Source: Sphingobacteriia bacterium | Lineage (GTDB): Bacteria > Bacteroidota > Bacteroidia > Chitinophagales > Chitinophagaceae | Reading direction: 5' to 3' | Length of the DNA: 49,154 nucleotides | Assembly: GCA_015999745.1 (NCBI GenBank) | Contig: JAECQP010000024.1 | Span: forward strand, 1-49,154 | Shown here: one piece after another, positions 25,101-33,718 of the stretch | How the letters are laid out: each line of letters begins with the position of its first letter | Numbering within the stretch: position 1 is the stretch's first letter | Program-made: the position numbers and the translations under genes | The notes under the pieces: model-generated | Seen by the model: the letters and a program-made list of their open reading frames with translations, nothing else | Databases searched by the model: none | Told to the model about the DNA's origin: nothing

Positions 25101-25377
25101 GACCCTGCATGGATGTGGAATATACATACTCCACGCCCTTGATATTGGAAATGAATTTTTCCATCGGGGCCGCTATCTTGGTCTCCACTTCCTTAGGGCT
25201 TGCACCCGGATAACCGATAAAAATATCGGCCATGGGAACCTGGATCTGCGGTTCTTCTTCACGCGGGATCAGCATGGTGCTGTACCCGCCAATCAGCAGG
25301 AAAGCTACCATCAGTAAGATGGTTAGTTTCGACTGCAGAAACGCTTTTGCTATATTACCTGATAAACCTTTTTCCAT
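22171..25377 (-). CDS. RND-family efflux transporter permease
   Basis: The 1068-residue inner-membrane pump has twelve predicted helices and two large periplasmic loops. The paired Asp residues D418-D419 in G-I-V-V-D-D-S-I match the proton-relay Asp pair of AcrB (HAE-type) rather than the heavy-metal HME motif. The N-terminus L-I-P-R-E-E-E-P-Q-I and Y-P-G-A-S-P-K-E-V-E are typical. It forms a tripartite pump with the MFP and TolC-type proteins encoded just upstream. The substrate is unknown; context (DUF2892, Cys-containing Crp regulator) suggests a stress-linked compound rather than a classical antibiotic. Confidence 0.95.
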   Translation of the reverse strand: MEKGLSGNIAKAFLQSKLTILLMVAFLLIGGYSTMLIPREEEPQIQVPMADIFIGYPGASPKEVETKIAAPMEKFISNIKGVEYVYSTSMQGQVMLIVQFYVGEDVEKSLVKLYSEIMKHMDAMPQGVTMPLVKPRAIDDVPVLGLTIWGENYDDHRLKLIGQELANEIKKVPDVAEVSVTGGRNREVKVVLDKSLMALNGVDLLGITQSIQAGNVQTEAGKLIRNDSAFTIQTGDFLNTAEDVAKLVVGLKGGQPVYLNQVAKVEEAPSTAAQYVFFGYGKADTAGANHFKSTYPAVTLAVAKKSGADAMKLSSEIKEKVAHLKKDLIPSDVQVSETRNYGDSASHKVSELLFHLFISIVVVTLFVMLAMGWRGGLVVFLSVPVTFALTLFSYYFMDYTLNRITLFALVFITGIVVDDSIIIAENMHRHFKMRKLPPLQAAIYAINEVGNPTILATFTVVAAVLPMAFVSGMMGPYMSPMPIGAAIAMLLSLIVALTLTPYLGYIFLREKEKKGVVHEETKGTVLEETGVYKIYYRFIQPMLETRWKRWAFIMGTVVVLVASTLLITSKLVAVKMLPFDNKNEFQVVIDMPEGTTLEKTQAVAADIAGYVSAQPMVRNYQGYIGTSAPISFNGLVRHYDLRRGDNVADIQVNLVDKTERSIQSHDIAKELRAPLQKIGARYNANIKVVEVPPGPPVLSTMVAEIYGPDYAQQIAIAKQVKQLMNKTTDVVDVDWQVEDDQQEFKISVDKERAMLNGVATAQITATVQGALSGITAGKLNQPAAFSQVPIQLQLKDAEKGSINQLLDLQVKGMQGNMVPLRNLVKVNSVMKDKSIYRKNQKEVVYVLADMAGKLESPFYAMSAMSDSLKNIQLPAGYELLKEEYTAQPKNTDEYSLKWDGEWQITYEVFRDLGIAFAAVILIIYMLIVGWFQNFTVPLVMLAAIPLSLIGILLGHWMMGAYFTATSMIGFIALAGVMVRNSVLLIDFINIRLKEGIPLKQSIIEAGAVRTTPILLTAGAVVLGAVIILFDPVFQGLAISLMGGTITSTFLTLLVVPLLYYKMMRGKTK

Positions 25378-25383
25378 TACTGA

Positions 25384-26484
25384 TTATTTAATTTTTACCG
25401 GAGCTCCGTTATACAATCTGCCTTCTGCGGAAAGAATATATTGTTCATTCTTTGCCAGTCCTGAAAGCACTTCCACCTGGTCACCTGTTGTTTTACCCAG
25501 CCTTACCCAACGCAGCAATGCGGTGTTCTGAGCACTGATGGTGTATACGCCGGTCAACTGATCGCGGTTGATGATGGCTTTTACCGGAATCATCACAGCG
25601 CCTGATTCGCCGGATACTGCAGCAGGTGCTGCTTTCACCGGAAACTGTACATGTACAAACATTCCGGCGTAGAGTTGTTTCGTATCGGCGGGTATGGAAA
25701 TCTTCACAATGTATTGTCCACCGGAAAACTGGGAAGAAGGATTTAACTGGATTACTTTTCCTTCGATGGTCTTTTCTGCGGATGCAATTTTCAATACTGC
25801 AGGATCGCCCACTTTCAATGAGCCAATCTGGTTTTCCGCAACCGAAGCGCTCACCTGCAAACTTCCAGCCTGCTCAATGGTCAGCACCGGCATACCCGGA
25901 GTTGCCATACTTCCCGCATCCATCATCTTCTGCGTTACAATCCCTGTAAAGGGTGCGGTAACCCTGGTATAGGAAAGATTGGCAGATACCTCATTCTTCA
26001 TCTGCCTGGCGGCTTCAGCTGCTGCTTTTGCAGACTGGTATTGCAGGGTTACCTGATCCAGTTCTTTTGCAGAAGCGCTCTGCTGTTTGTATAAAGTAGT
26101 GAAACGGTCATAGTCCTTTTTGGCATTATTCAGTGCAGCATCTGCCTGTGCAATCATGGCATCTGTTTGTGCACGTTTTGCATGGATATCCGCGCTGTTC
26201 ACAGCAAACAACAGTTGTCCCGCTTTTACATGGTCGCCCACTTTCACGGGCATTTGAGTGATATAACCCATTGCACGGGTGCTGATGTTTACGGAATGTG
26301 CAGCTTCCACCTGTCCACTGGCTTCGATCCATCCTGTTGCTGCAGCGCCATCCGGGCTGGCGACAGTTACCAGGACCGGTGCCTGCGCTTTAACAACTGC
26401 TTTTTCTTCATTGCCCGAACAACCAACCAACGTAAATGCGGCAGTCAGTGCAGTAAGGGCTATTGTGATTTTTTTAAATGACAT
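25384..26484 (-). CDS. RND efflux periplasmic adaptor (MFP), lipoprotein
   Basis: The 366-residue protein has a lipoprotein signal peptide (lipobox L-V-G-C, C22), a first biotinyl-lipoyl half (M-G-Y-I-T-Q-M-P-V-K-V-G-D-H-V-K-A-G-Q), a helical hairpin (about 105-165), the second lipoyl half (A-P-F-T-G-I-V-T-Q) and beta-barrel and membrane-proximal domains. This is the standard AcrA/HlyD-like adaptor order, linking the RND pump to the outer-membrane channel. It lies 6 bases upstream of the pump gene and 22 downstream of the TolC gene. Confidence 0.95.
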   Translation of the reverse strand: MSFKKITIALTALTAAFTLVGCSGNEEKAVVKAQAPVLVTVASPDGAAATGWIEASGQVEAAHSVNISTRAMGYITQMPVKVGDHVKAGQLLFAVNSADIHAKRAQTDAMIAQADAALNNAKKDYDRFTTLYKQQSASAKELDQVTLQYQSAKAAAEAARQMKNEVSANLSYTRVTAPFTGIVTQKMMDAGSMATPGMPVLTIEQAGSLQVSASVAENQIGSLKVGDPAVLKIASAEKTIEGKVIQLNPSSQFSGGQYIVKISIPADTKQLYAGMFVHVQFPVKAAPAAVSGESGAVMIPVKAIINRDQLTGVYTISAQNTALLRWVRLGKTTGDQVEVLSGLAKNEQYILSAEGRLYNGAPVKIK

Positions 26485-26506
26485 ATGATCCTTTTTTGAA
26501 GTGATT

Positions 26507-27820
26507 TTATTGATTGGTTGTTAGGAATTGTAAATAGGTAACCGTATTTTTTTGCATGAACACAGCCTGCGCTTTCAGCATTTTCTGCTGCGCCAGCTGG
26601 GTTTGAGCCATCAGCAGATCTGTTGTATTCACCAGGCCCTGCGTGTACCTGTTCTGCATGATACGCAGTGACTCTGCAGCCTGTTCCACAGCCTTGGTCT
26701 GCTGATCGATCCGGTAACGGGTATCTGCAAGCTGTGTTTGAGTCTTCCTGATTTCCACATCGCTCTTTGCCAGCATATCCTGCAATTGTTCCTGTAATTT
26801 GTTTTTTTCCAATTGCTGGGTGGCCTTTTTGTTCCTGGCCTGGTTGCCTTTAAAAATGTCCCAGGACAACTGGATACCTGCCAGGTAAGCGTTGGCACCA
26901 AATCCAAACATCGATTTATCGTTGTACTGGTAATTGGCAAAACCGTTCAGTTTCGGCAGCATAGACATAGCAGTGCTCTTAATGGCCAGATCATAGGCCG
27001 ACACTGCAGTAGACATTGCCTTAAGATCCGCCCTGCCGGCAGATACGGATGCTGCTGTAACAGCAGGTACATCTATTAACACCGGTTCAGTAGTATAGAT
27101 CACTCCGCCCGGTGTATTCATCAGCAGGCTGAGCTGATCGGAAATTGTTTTGATTTGTGAACGGGCTTCCGCCAGGTTGGTCTCTGCAGCTTTCACCTGA
27201 ACTTCTACATTCAGCAGATCCGATTTCTGCATCAAACCCTGCTGGTAGCGGTCGTTCGTAAAGCGATGAATTTCCTGAACGGTTTTCAGCGCTTCCTCCA
27301 ATACTTTCACTACTTCGTAAGTAAATTCCAGTTGCAGGTAGGTATTGGTTACCTGCATGTCTACCGCTTCCCGGGTCCTTTGTGTCTGATAGCCATATAC
27401 TTCTGCCTGTTTTGAAGCAGCTTTACGCATATAATTAAGATCAGGGTTAAAGAGGGGTTGCTGAACACTTAACTGCGTGGTGATATTGGGCGTTGCACCG
27501 GGGTTATTCAGCAAGGCAGGATTGAAATCGGCCTGCTGCACATTGGCCTGCTGCAGTTTAAAACCAAAGGCATTCAAGGGCTGATTGGTGGTGAATCCGG
27601 TGTACGACAGGTTCACCTGCGGCAACCAGATTGCTTCCGTTTGCTTAAACTGCGACTGCGCAATTTTTTCATCGTTTACAGCCAGGCTGATCTGCCTGTT
27701 TTTTTCCCGTGCCAGCCGGACAGCATCTCCTAAAACCAGCTTCTGAACCGGTTCCTGTGCATTCGCCCCAAATACAGCGATCATGAACAGCGACAACAGT
27801 AATTTCCTTTTATATACCAT
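26507..27820 (-). CDS. TolC-family outer-membrane efflux protein
   Basis: The 437-residue protein has a signal peptide (about 1-21, ending A-N-A-Q) and two outer-membrane efflux protein repeats of long coiled-coil helices, with the repeat-specific Q-A-N-V-Q-Q-A-D-F-N-P and N-R-Y-T-Q-G-L-V-N-T-T-D-L segments. It forms the outer-membrane exit duct of the tripartite pump. It is the first gene of the operon; the promoter has a -7 TAGTTTTG (27845-27838 on the minus strand) and a GTAAC repeat just upstream, shared with the divergent crp gene. Confidence 0.95.
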   Translation of the reverse strand: MVYKRKLLLSLFMIAVFGANAQEPVQKLVLGDAVRLAREKNRQISLAVNDEKIAQSQFKQTEAIWLPQVNLSYTGFTTNQPLNAFGFKLQQANVQQADFNPALLNNPGATPNITTQLSVQQPLFNPDLNYMRKAASKQAEVYGYQTQRTREAVDMQVTNTYLQLEFTYEVVKVLEEALKTVQEIHRFTNDRYQQGLMQKSDLLNVEVQVKAAETNLAEARSQIKTISDQLSLLMNTPGGVIYTTEPVLIDVPAVTAASVSAGRADLKAMSTAVSAYDLAIKSTAMSMLPKLNGFANYQYNDKSMFGFGANAYLAGIQLSWDIFKGNQARNKKATQQLEKNKLQEQLQDMLAKSDVEIRKTQTQLADTRYRIDQQTKAVEQAAESLRIMQNRYTQGLVNTTDLLMAQTQLAQQKMLKAQAVFMQKNTVTYLQFLTTNQ

Positions 27821-27837
27821 ATGCTTATTTTATTCTG

Positions 27838-27908
27838 CAAAACTATCCTGCCAAAATTCCTTGCAGTGTAACTTATGTAACATTAGAAGCAGGCATTCCC
27901 TAACTTTG
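27838..27908. promoter_or_regulatory. Divergent promoters with shared GTAAC-repeat operator
   Basis: On the minus strand TAGTTTTG (27845-27838) serves the TolC operon; on the plus strand TAACTTTG (27901-27908) serves the crp gene. Both match TAnnTTTG exactly. Between them lies TGTAACTTATGTAACA (27867-27882), two GTAAC half-sites four bases apart. It is about 19-22 bases from each -7 element, overlapping both -33 regions. This suggests control of both units, including autoregulation, by the adjacent Crp/Fnr protein. Confidence 0.6.
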
Positions 27909-27928
27909 GCTATAAAGCATTCTGCATC

Positions 27929-28573
27929 ATGAATAATCTGGATAAGTTAAAGGGCGTTTTTGAACCTGAATTATTGCAGGAGATAGAGCAGTTTGGCATT
28001 TACCAAACCTTTAAAGAGGGCGACCTTGTGATGGATTATGGCAAATACATCCGTATGATGCCGATCGTATTAAAAGGAACCGTAAAAGTGCACCGGCTGG
28101 ACGAAAACAACAATGAGATCCTTTTGTACTATCTCTCCAGCAGCGAGAGTTGTTCCATGGCCTACAGTTGTTGCGTAGAAGCCAAAAAAAGTGAGGTAAA
28201 AGCCGTTGCAGAAGACAATGTTGAACTGATCGGTATACCTCATGTTAAACTGGACGAATGGCTATGCAAATACCCCAGTTGGAAGAACTATGTAATGAGA
28301 AGTTTCAACGAACGTTTTATTGAATTGCTGAAATCCATTGAGAGCATCGCCTTTCACAAGCTGGACGAACGACTGATCGCTTACCTGAAGGAGAAACAGC
28401 GCCTGAGCGGTTCCAGTGTAATCAAGGCCTCCCACAATACCATTGCGGATGAGTTGGCTACCTCCAGGGTGGTGATATCCCGCCTGCTGAAACAGTTGGA
28501 GAACAGCGGGAAAATTATCCTGTACCGGAACGAAATCAAGCTACTCAGCGGGTTTGATGCACCTTTTAAATAA
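27929..28573 (+). CDS. Crp/Fnr-family transcriptional regulator
   Basis: The 214-residue protein has an N-terminal cyclic-nucleotide-binding-type beta-barrel (about 20-115) and a C-terminal winged helix (about 150-205; H-N-T-I-A-D-E-L-A-T-S-R-V-V-I-S-R-L-L is the recognition part). The arginine/glutamate signature for cAMP binding is not evident. Instead, clustered Cys residues occur in S-C-S-M-A-Y-S-C-C and L-C-K-Y-P-S-W, which suggests redox, persulfide or NO sensing. It is divergent from the RND operon with a candidate operator in between, and the same repeat precedes the DUF2892-like/thioredoxin operon. The ligand is inferred, not shown. Confidence 0.92.
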   Translation: MNNLDKLKGVFEPELLQEIEQFGIYQTFKEGDLVMDYGKYIRMMPIVLKGTVKVHRLDENNNEILLYYLSSSESCSMAYSCCVEAKKSEVKAVAEDNVELIGIPHVKLDEWLCKYPSWKNYVMRSFNERFIELLKSIESIAFHKLDERLIAYLKEKQRLSGSSVIKASHNTIADELATSRVVISRLLKQLENSGKIILYRNEIKLLSGFDAPFK

Positions 28574-28664
28574 TTATACCAAGATTTAGGCAAACTGTAG
28601 TATAAAATCTACAATAAAACCCCCTGATTTGCGTTGTAGCTGTACATCGCACAAGCAAATGCTC

Positions 28665-29909
28665 ATGAAAAGCAGCTACAATTGGTTATTCCCCTGTTTA
28701 CTGGCAGGCCTCCTGCTGGTGGCCTGTAAAAAGAATACAGATGTGCCGGCTGATGCCTCCACCGGCACCAGCACCGAACCTCCTACCATCGGAGGAACCA
28801 CTTCTGCTTTTAAAGACACCACCGATATTACCGAAGGCAATGTGAATATTAAGTTTGCCAAAACAGATGCCTGCTTTCCCAGCAATGAAATCTTCTCCTT
28901 CACAGCAGTAGCCACCGGGGTTCCGGCCAACGCAAAATATGTTTGGGAATTTGGAGACGGGAAGTCACTGATGGGGGCATCCGTTAAAAACATCTACAAG
29001 GACCCGGGAAACTATACAGTCATACTGGAAGTAAAAAGCAACGAGGGACAGGTACTGCATAAGGTATCCATTGCGGTAAAAGCGCTTGGGCAACAGGTTA
29101 CGCCTACTGCAGTATTTTCCAGTGCACTGGCGGATATCAATATTCTCAACAACATGACATTTACCAGCCGGTCTTCGGTTCCTACCGGTACCATTACAGA
29201 GCATTACTGGGACTGGGCAGATGGCACCAGCAATACCAGCTCCAACAGTTTTATGCCGAAAAACTTTCCGCAGGTGCCCGAAGACAAGCTCTATCCGGTT
29301 AAACTCATTGTAACGGCCAACTCCGGGTGTAAAGACACAGCGGGGCTCAATGTATTTGTTCCTGCTGTTTATACTATCAGCGGAAGCTTTGACGCCGTTC
29401 AATACGACGGATGCACCAATGAATATTTCATCTTTACACCCCGGTTAAATGCAGCGCCCGATGGCTGCGTATACACCTGGGATTTTGCAGATGCCACCGG
29501 GTTTGTATCCGGTAACCCGGTAAAGAAATCATTCACTTACCAGAACGATTACGATGTTAAACTGACCGTTACGCTTAAGGGAAAAATAATTTATCAAACT
29601 CACAAGTCTGTAAGGGCATTTGGTCAGAATATCAAACCCAAAGCATTGATGCTGAAGAATGTAGTGAGCTCTACGCCCACTACCGAAAAATGGGCATTCT
29701 ACAGCCAGTCCAATATTCCGCATGGATACCTCAGCGGATACCGCTGGGAAATGCCGTTTGGAGTGATAGATGACAACTTCAACACAATTGTGGAACAGGA
29801 GTACACCAGGGCCGCCACACCCACCAACTACAGCATCAAACTGATCGTTACAGGCAATACAGGTTGTAAAGACACTGCCGTTGCCAATATTACCATACCG
29901 GCCCGTTAA
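28665..29909 (+). CDS. PKD-domain lipoprotein 1
   Basis: About 414 residues with a lipoprotein signal peptide (lipobox L-L-V-A-C) and Thr/Ser-rich linker, then four PKD-like modules. The best are V-W-E-F-G-D-G and Y-W-D-W-A-D-G; then Y-T-W-D-F-A-D and Y-R-W-E-M. PKD domains are surface-exposed Ig-like folds used for adhesion or carbohydrate contact. No catalytic domain or T9SS signal is present. It is paralogous to the next gene, so a tandem duplication is likely. The start at 28665 gives the expected M-K-S-S signal; the frame opens earlier, at 28629 and 28659. Confidence 0.8.
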   Translation: MKSSYNWLFPCLLAGLLLVACKKNTDVPADASTGTSTEPPTIGGTTSAFKDTTDITEGNVNIKFAKTDACFPSNEIFSFTAVATGVPANAKYVWEFGDGKSLMGASVKNIYKDPGNYTVILEVKSNEGQVLHKVSIAVKALGQQVTPTAVFSSALADINILNNMTFTSRSSVPTGTITEHYWDWADGTSNTSSNSFMPKNFPQVPEDKLYPVKLIVTANSGCKDTAGLNVFVPAVYTISGSFDAVQYDGCTNEYFIFTPRLNAAPDGCVYTWDFADATGFVSGNPVKKSFTYQNDYDVKLTVTLKGKIIYQTHKSVRAFGQNIKPKALMLKNVVSSTPTTEKWAFYSQSNIPHGYLSGYRWEMPFGVIDDNFNTIVEQEYTRAATPTNYSIKLIVTGNTGCKDTAVANITIPAR

Positions 29910-29923
29910 TGCAAACAGAAACG

Positions 29924-31165
29924 ATGAAAAGGTATACCCCCGTATTATATCTGTTGTTCGGCATACTGGTGATGTCTGTTTCCTGTAAGAAGGAAGCCGT
30001 TTCGCCCATTACCGAATACCTGCAGAACACAAAGATCAAAGCGGATACCTCTGCTATCACCACTACGGTGAAAGATACCACTACGGTAGATTTCGGGGAT
30101 ATTGTTGTGCGATACGAACAAAGTTCCACCTGCTACCCCGGCAGGGAGATTTTCAGTTTTAAGGCAACCGGAACCACACTTCCTCCCGGCGTATTTTATT
30201 ACTGGGCTTTCGGTGACGGCAATACGGCAACCGGCGCCAGCGTAAGTTATTCTTACCAGGCCGCTTCTTCTTTTGTGGTGAACCTGATGGTAGTGGCCGA
30301 TGTGAACACGGTATTGACCAAACTTAGTTTTCCCATCAAAGCGAAAGGACAGCAAACCAGGCCTGTAGCGGGTTTTACGGTAAAATCAGATTTCCCCGAC
30401 AACATCAATTACCTCACTTTTAATACCAGTTCATCGGTTAATCACGGAGATATTTCCTATTACAAATGGGAATGGGGAGATGGAAGTTCCACCTTAACCT
30501 CAGTGGGCCTGATCAGGCATGAGTTCCCAAGGAATGTGGCCGACATCACGTATCCGGTGAAACTCACCATTACCACCAACACCGGTTGCGCCGCAGATAC
30601 TACCATTGCGGTAACTATTCCGGCTGCCTATCCGATCAAAGGAGGGTTCAGGGCCGATGCTTTAAATGCCTGCACCAATGAATCCATTGTATTTACGGCA
30701 GAAGCAGAAAATGTACCCGGCGGATCCGTATATGAATGGGATTTCTCCGACGGGAAAGGCGTTGTTACCGGCAACCCGGTTACTTACAAATACAAATACC
30801 CCAATGATTACGATGTAATCATGTCTGTCCGGTTAAACGGCAGGTTGATTTACCGTACCAATAAAATGGTGAATGCAAAGGGTGAAAATCCAAAACCAAC
30901 CGCAGCCTTTGAACAGACCATGGTATGGCAGAACAGCACAACAGCTCACTGGCTGTTCAACAGCAGGTCAACCATTCCTACGGGCTCCATCGACAGTTAT
31001 CAATGGAGTTTTGGAAACGGTAATACCAGCAATGATTACTATAGTTCTGTAGAAACCAATTACCAGAAAGAATCCACTGCAAAGTCTTATAAAGTGCAGC
31101 TGGTTGTAACCGGTAATGGTTGTGCAGACACCACCAGTAAAGTCATTACGATTCCTGCTCAATAA
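29924..31165 (+). CDS. PKD-domain lipoprotein 2 (paralogue)
   Basis: About 413 residues: a signal peptide with lipobox M-S-V-S-C and K-K-E immediately after, then four PKD-like modules (Y-W-A-F-G-D-G, Y-K-W-E-W-G-D-G, Y-E-W-D-F-S-D-G and Y-Q-W-S-F-G-N-G). It follows the same order as the preceding gene, with matching landmarks such as C-T-N-E and N-D-Y-D-V. The two proteins are clearly diverged, so the duplication is not recent. The frame also opens at an ATG overlapping the upstream stop (29909), but the ATG at 29924 gives the proper signal peptide. Surface anchored; function unknown. Confidence 0.8.
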   Translation: MKRYTPVLYLLFGILVMSVSCKKEAVSPITEYLQNTKIKADTSAITTTVKDTTTVDFGDIVVRYEQSSTCYPGREIFSFKATGTTLPPGVFYYWAFGDGNTATGASVSYSYQAASSFVVNLMVVADVNTVLTKLSFPIKAKGQQTRPVAGFTVKSDFPDNINYLTFNTSSSVNHGDISYYKWEWGDGSSTLTSVGLIRHEFPRNVADITYPVKLTITTNTGCAADTTIAVTIPAAYPIKGGFRADALNACTNESIVFTAEAENVPGGSVYEWDFSDGKGVVTGNPVTYKYKYPNDYDVIMSVRLNGRLIYRTNKMVNAKGENPKPTAAFEQTMVWQNSTTAHWLFNSRSTIPTGSIDSYQWSFGNGNTSNDYYSSVETNYQKESTAKSYKVQLVVTGNGCADTTSKVITIPAQ

Positions 31166-31167
31166 GT

Positions 31168-32490
31168 TTACTCCCAGATTTCATCCTTACCGGCAATCCA
31201 GCTTTTAACCGACTCAGTGGTAACGGATTTAGGGCGCTCCAGCGGGAAGCCCAATGCTCTGTCCCAGCAAAGGCTGGACAATACGCCTAATGCACGGCTA
31301 ACGGCAAACAATACGGTGTAGAATTCGTATTCAACAAATCCGTAGTGTACCAGTAATGCGCCACTGTGCGCATCCACATTGGGCCATGGATTTTTTACTT
31401 TGCCTAAAGATTGCAGAATCGGTGGAACAGTTTCATAAATTTTCCATACCGTATTCAGCAGTTTGTCGTCGGCCATATGCTTTTTACCAAACTCCATTTG
31501 CGCTTCGAAGCGGGGGTCGGTTTTACGCAATACAGCGTGTCCGTAACCGGGTACTACTTTACCGGAAGCCAGTGTTTTCTGGACATAACCGGCAATCTGT
31601 TCCGCGGTAGGTTCATCGGTTCCCAGTTGCTCCTGCATTTCAAAAATCCATTTAATCACTTCCTGGTTGGCAAGACCATGCAAAGGACCGGCCAGGCCAT
31701 TCATACCGGCCGCATAGCTCAGGTAAGGATCGCTCAAAGCCGAACCCACCAGGTGAGTGGTATGCGCAGACACGTTTCCGCCTTCGTGATCAGCATGTAT
31801 GGTCATGTACAAGCGCATCAGTTCTTTAAAACTTTCATCATCGTATCCCATCATATGGGCGAAGTTGCCGGCCCAGTCTAACAATCCATTGGGATGAATA
31901 TGTTCGTTGTTCTTGTATTTTCTTCTGTAGATATAGGCAGCAATCCTGGGCAAACGGGCAATCAGGTCCATGGAATCATCGTAAACAATGCTCCAGTAAT
32001 CTTTTTTATTCAGCCCCTTAGCGTATTCTTTGGCAAAATTGCTTTCGGTTTGCATGGCCATAACACCCACTACAAACATGGTCATAGGGTGTGAGCTCAA
32101 TGGGAGTGCATCAATGGTAGCAAACACATGGTTGGGCACATGACTTCTGCGCTGCCAAACATTGGTGATATGACCGGCCTCCTCTTCGGTTGGCAGTTCA
32201 CCCACCAGCATCAGGTGGAATAATCCCTCTGGCAAAGGCTCTCCGCCCTTACGTGCCGTAGGCAGTTTTTGCTGCAACTCCGGAATGGAATATCCGCGGA
32301 AACGGATTCCTTCCTGGGCATCCAAAAGACTTGTTTCCGTAACCAGGCCAGTGATACCGCGCATACCCTGGTAAACCTGTGCCAGTGTTACTTCCCCGAT
32401 CTTTTTGTTACCGTGTTCTTTGATTAATTCTTTGATTTCTGCGCTCGCTGCTTCTGATTTGGCTTTGAACTTGTCTTTGATAACTCCCAT
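31168..32490 (-). CDS. gltA: Citrate synthase (eukaryote-like type)
   Basis: The 440-residue enzyme condenses oxaloacetate and acetyl-CoA to citrate, the TCA-cycle entry. Catalytic residues by the pig-enzyme pattern are H271 (P-L-H-G-L-A-N), H318 (G-Y-G-H-A-V-L) and D373 (N-V-D-A-H-S-G), with the H-A-D-H-E-G-G-N-V-S-A-H block at 232-243. The overall sequence is closer to mitochondrial citrate synthases than to the E. coli hexameric NADH-inhibited enzyme, so it is likely an uninhibited dimer. It ends 2 bases after the convergent PKD gene. Confidence 0.96.
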   Translation of the reverse strand: MGVIKDKFKAKSEAASAEIKELIKEHGNKKIGEVTLAQVYQGMRGITGLVTETSLLDAQEGIRFRGYSIPELQQKLPTARKGGEPLPEGLFHLMLVGELPTEEEAGHITNVWQRRSHVPNHVFATIDALPLSSHPMTMFVVGVMAMQTESNFAKEYAKGLNKKDYWSIVYDDSMDLIARLPRIAAYIYRRKYKNNEHIHPNGLLDWAGNFAHMMGYDDESFKELMRLYMTIHADHEGGNVSAHTTHLVGSALSDPYLSYAAGMNGLAGPLHGLANQEVIKWIFEMQEQLGTDEPTAEQIAGYVQKTLASGKVVPGYGHAVLRKTDPRFEAQMEFGKKHMADDKLLNTVWKIYETVPPILQSLGKVKNPWPNVDAHSGALLVHYGFVEYEFYTVLFAVSRALGVLSSLCWDRALGFPLERPKSVTTESVKSWIAGKDEIWE

Positions 32491-32543
32491 AGCAATGTTA
32501 TTTGTTAGGTACGGCTAATATGGCTTAAATTAACCTTAATGTT

Positions 32544-32574
32544 CAAAGGTAATTGAAGTTCCAACTATAACAAA
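32544..32574 (-). promoter_or_regulatory. Citrate synthase promoter (Bacteroidota type)
   Basis: On the minus strand TTTG (32574-32571), a 19-base spacer and TACCTTTG (32551-32544) match the -33/-7 consensus exactly. About 50 bases of 5' UTR precede the ATG at 32490. Confidence 0.75.
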
Positions 32575-32608
32575 ACCAATTCGGTCAGACTCACCGATTT
32601 TCGGGAAA

Positions 32609-33700
32609 TTATTTGGGAGCCTTCCGGTACAGATAAATAACTACAAATACAAATATGAGATTAGGAATCCAGGCGGCAATCAGGGGAGGCAGGTTGCCCT
32701 TGGTAGAGAATATGGTGGAAAAACGATCGGTTACAATAAATAATGCAGCAATAGAGAAACCTACAGCCAGGTGAACCCCGCTTCCACCCCTCACTTTCCG
32801 GCCCGCAACAATGGCGCCGATCAGGGTCAGTAATAAAACAGTTACGCAAGTGGCATCTCTTCGGTAACGCTCCACTTTAAGACTGTTCAGCCCTTCAGAG
32901 CCCCGAAGTTCTTCCAGCGCTATAAACCGATTCAGCTCGGGAGTGGTCAGTTTATCCTTGGTATATTTATCGCGGCTCAGGTCGAGCGGTTTGAAGCTAT
33001 AGTTCATCTGCCGCATTACAACCGGGGCTACCTCCTCCTTCATGGGCAGCAGTTTTCGCTCCACAATGGTTTCGATCTTCCATTTGTTAACGGAAGTGTC
33101 CCAGCTGATATAATCCGCCCGGAGATTATGGATAACCTTATTGTTTTTGATGGTGTACAGAAAGAAGGGGCCTCCCCTTTTTACAGCAGTATCATAAGAA
33201 TAAATACCCGCATAGGTAAACGAGTCAATTCGCAGATAGATATTATTGCCATTGTTCAGCAGGGCGGAATAGCTGGAATTGGCATCAATGTATTTGGCTT
33301 CAAAACTTCCCCTGACCTGGTTGGCCCTGGGTACCACATACTGATTGGCGAACCAGAGAATAACAGCCAGTAACCCCCCGCCTATCCAGTAAGGCCGCAT
33401 CCACCGGGAATAACTGGTACCACTTGCAAGGATAGCAATGATTTCACTGTTACCGGCCATTTTGGAGGTAAAAAAGATCACTGCAATAAAAACAAAGAGC
33501 GGAAAAAGCAGGGCAATAATATGCGGAATAAATCCGGCATAGTAATCGGTAATAATCCGCTCAAGACTCAATTGGGATTTTACGAAGTCATCGGTCTTTT
33601 CACTCACGTCTATGACCACTGCAATCACCGCAAACAAAAATATCGCGAAGAAAAAGGTGGTGAGAAATTTTCGGAGTATGTACCAATCCAGTTTTTTCAT
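32609..33700 (-). CDS. LptF/LptG-family permease (YjgP/YjgQ)
   Basis: The 363-residue inner-membrane protein has the LptF/G layout: three N-terminal helices (about 12-30, 58-80, 105-125), a large periplasmic beta-jellyroll domain (about 130-275) and three C-terminal helices (about 285-360). With LptB and LptC it extracts LPS from the inner membrane. Because only one paralogue is here I do not assign F or G. It lies downstream of tgt on the same strand. A strong hairpin terminator separates them and ends only 19 bases before this ATG, so it probably has its own promoter or an attenuated leader. Confidence 0.92.
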   Translation of the reverse strand: MKKLDWYILRKFLTTFFFAIFLFAVIAVVIDVSEKTDDFVKSQLSLERIITDYYAGFIPHIIALLFPLFVFIAVIFFTSKMAGNSEIIAILASGTSYSRWMRPYWIGGGLLAVILWFANQYVVPRANQVRGSFEAKYIDANSSYSALLNNGNNIYLRIDSFTYAGIYSYDTAVKRGGPFFLYTIKNNKVIHNLRADYISWDTSVNKWKIETIVERKLLPMKEEVAPVVMRQMNYSFKPLDLSRDKYTKDKLTTPELNRFIALEELRGSEGLNSLKVERYRRDATCVTVLLLTLIGAIVAGRKVRGGSGVHLAVGFSIAALFIVTDRFSTIFSTKGNLPPLIAAWIPNLIFVFVVIYLYRKAPK

Positions 33701-33718
33701 GGGTTATACAAAGATGCA

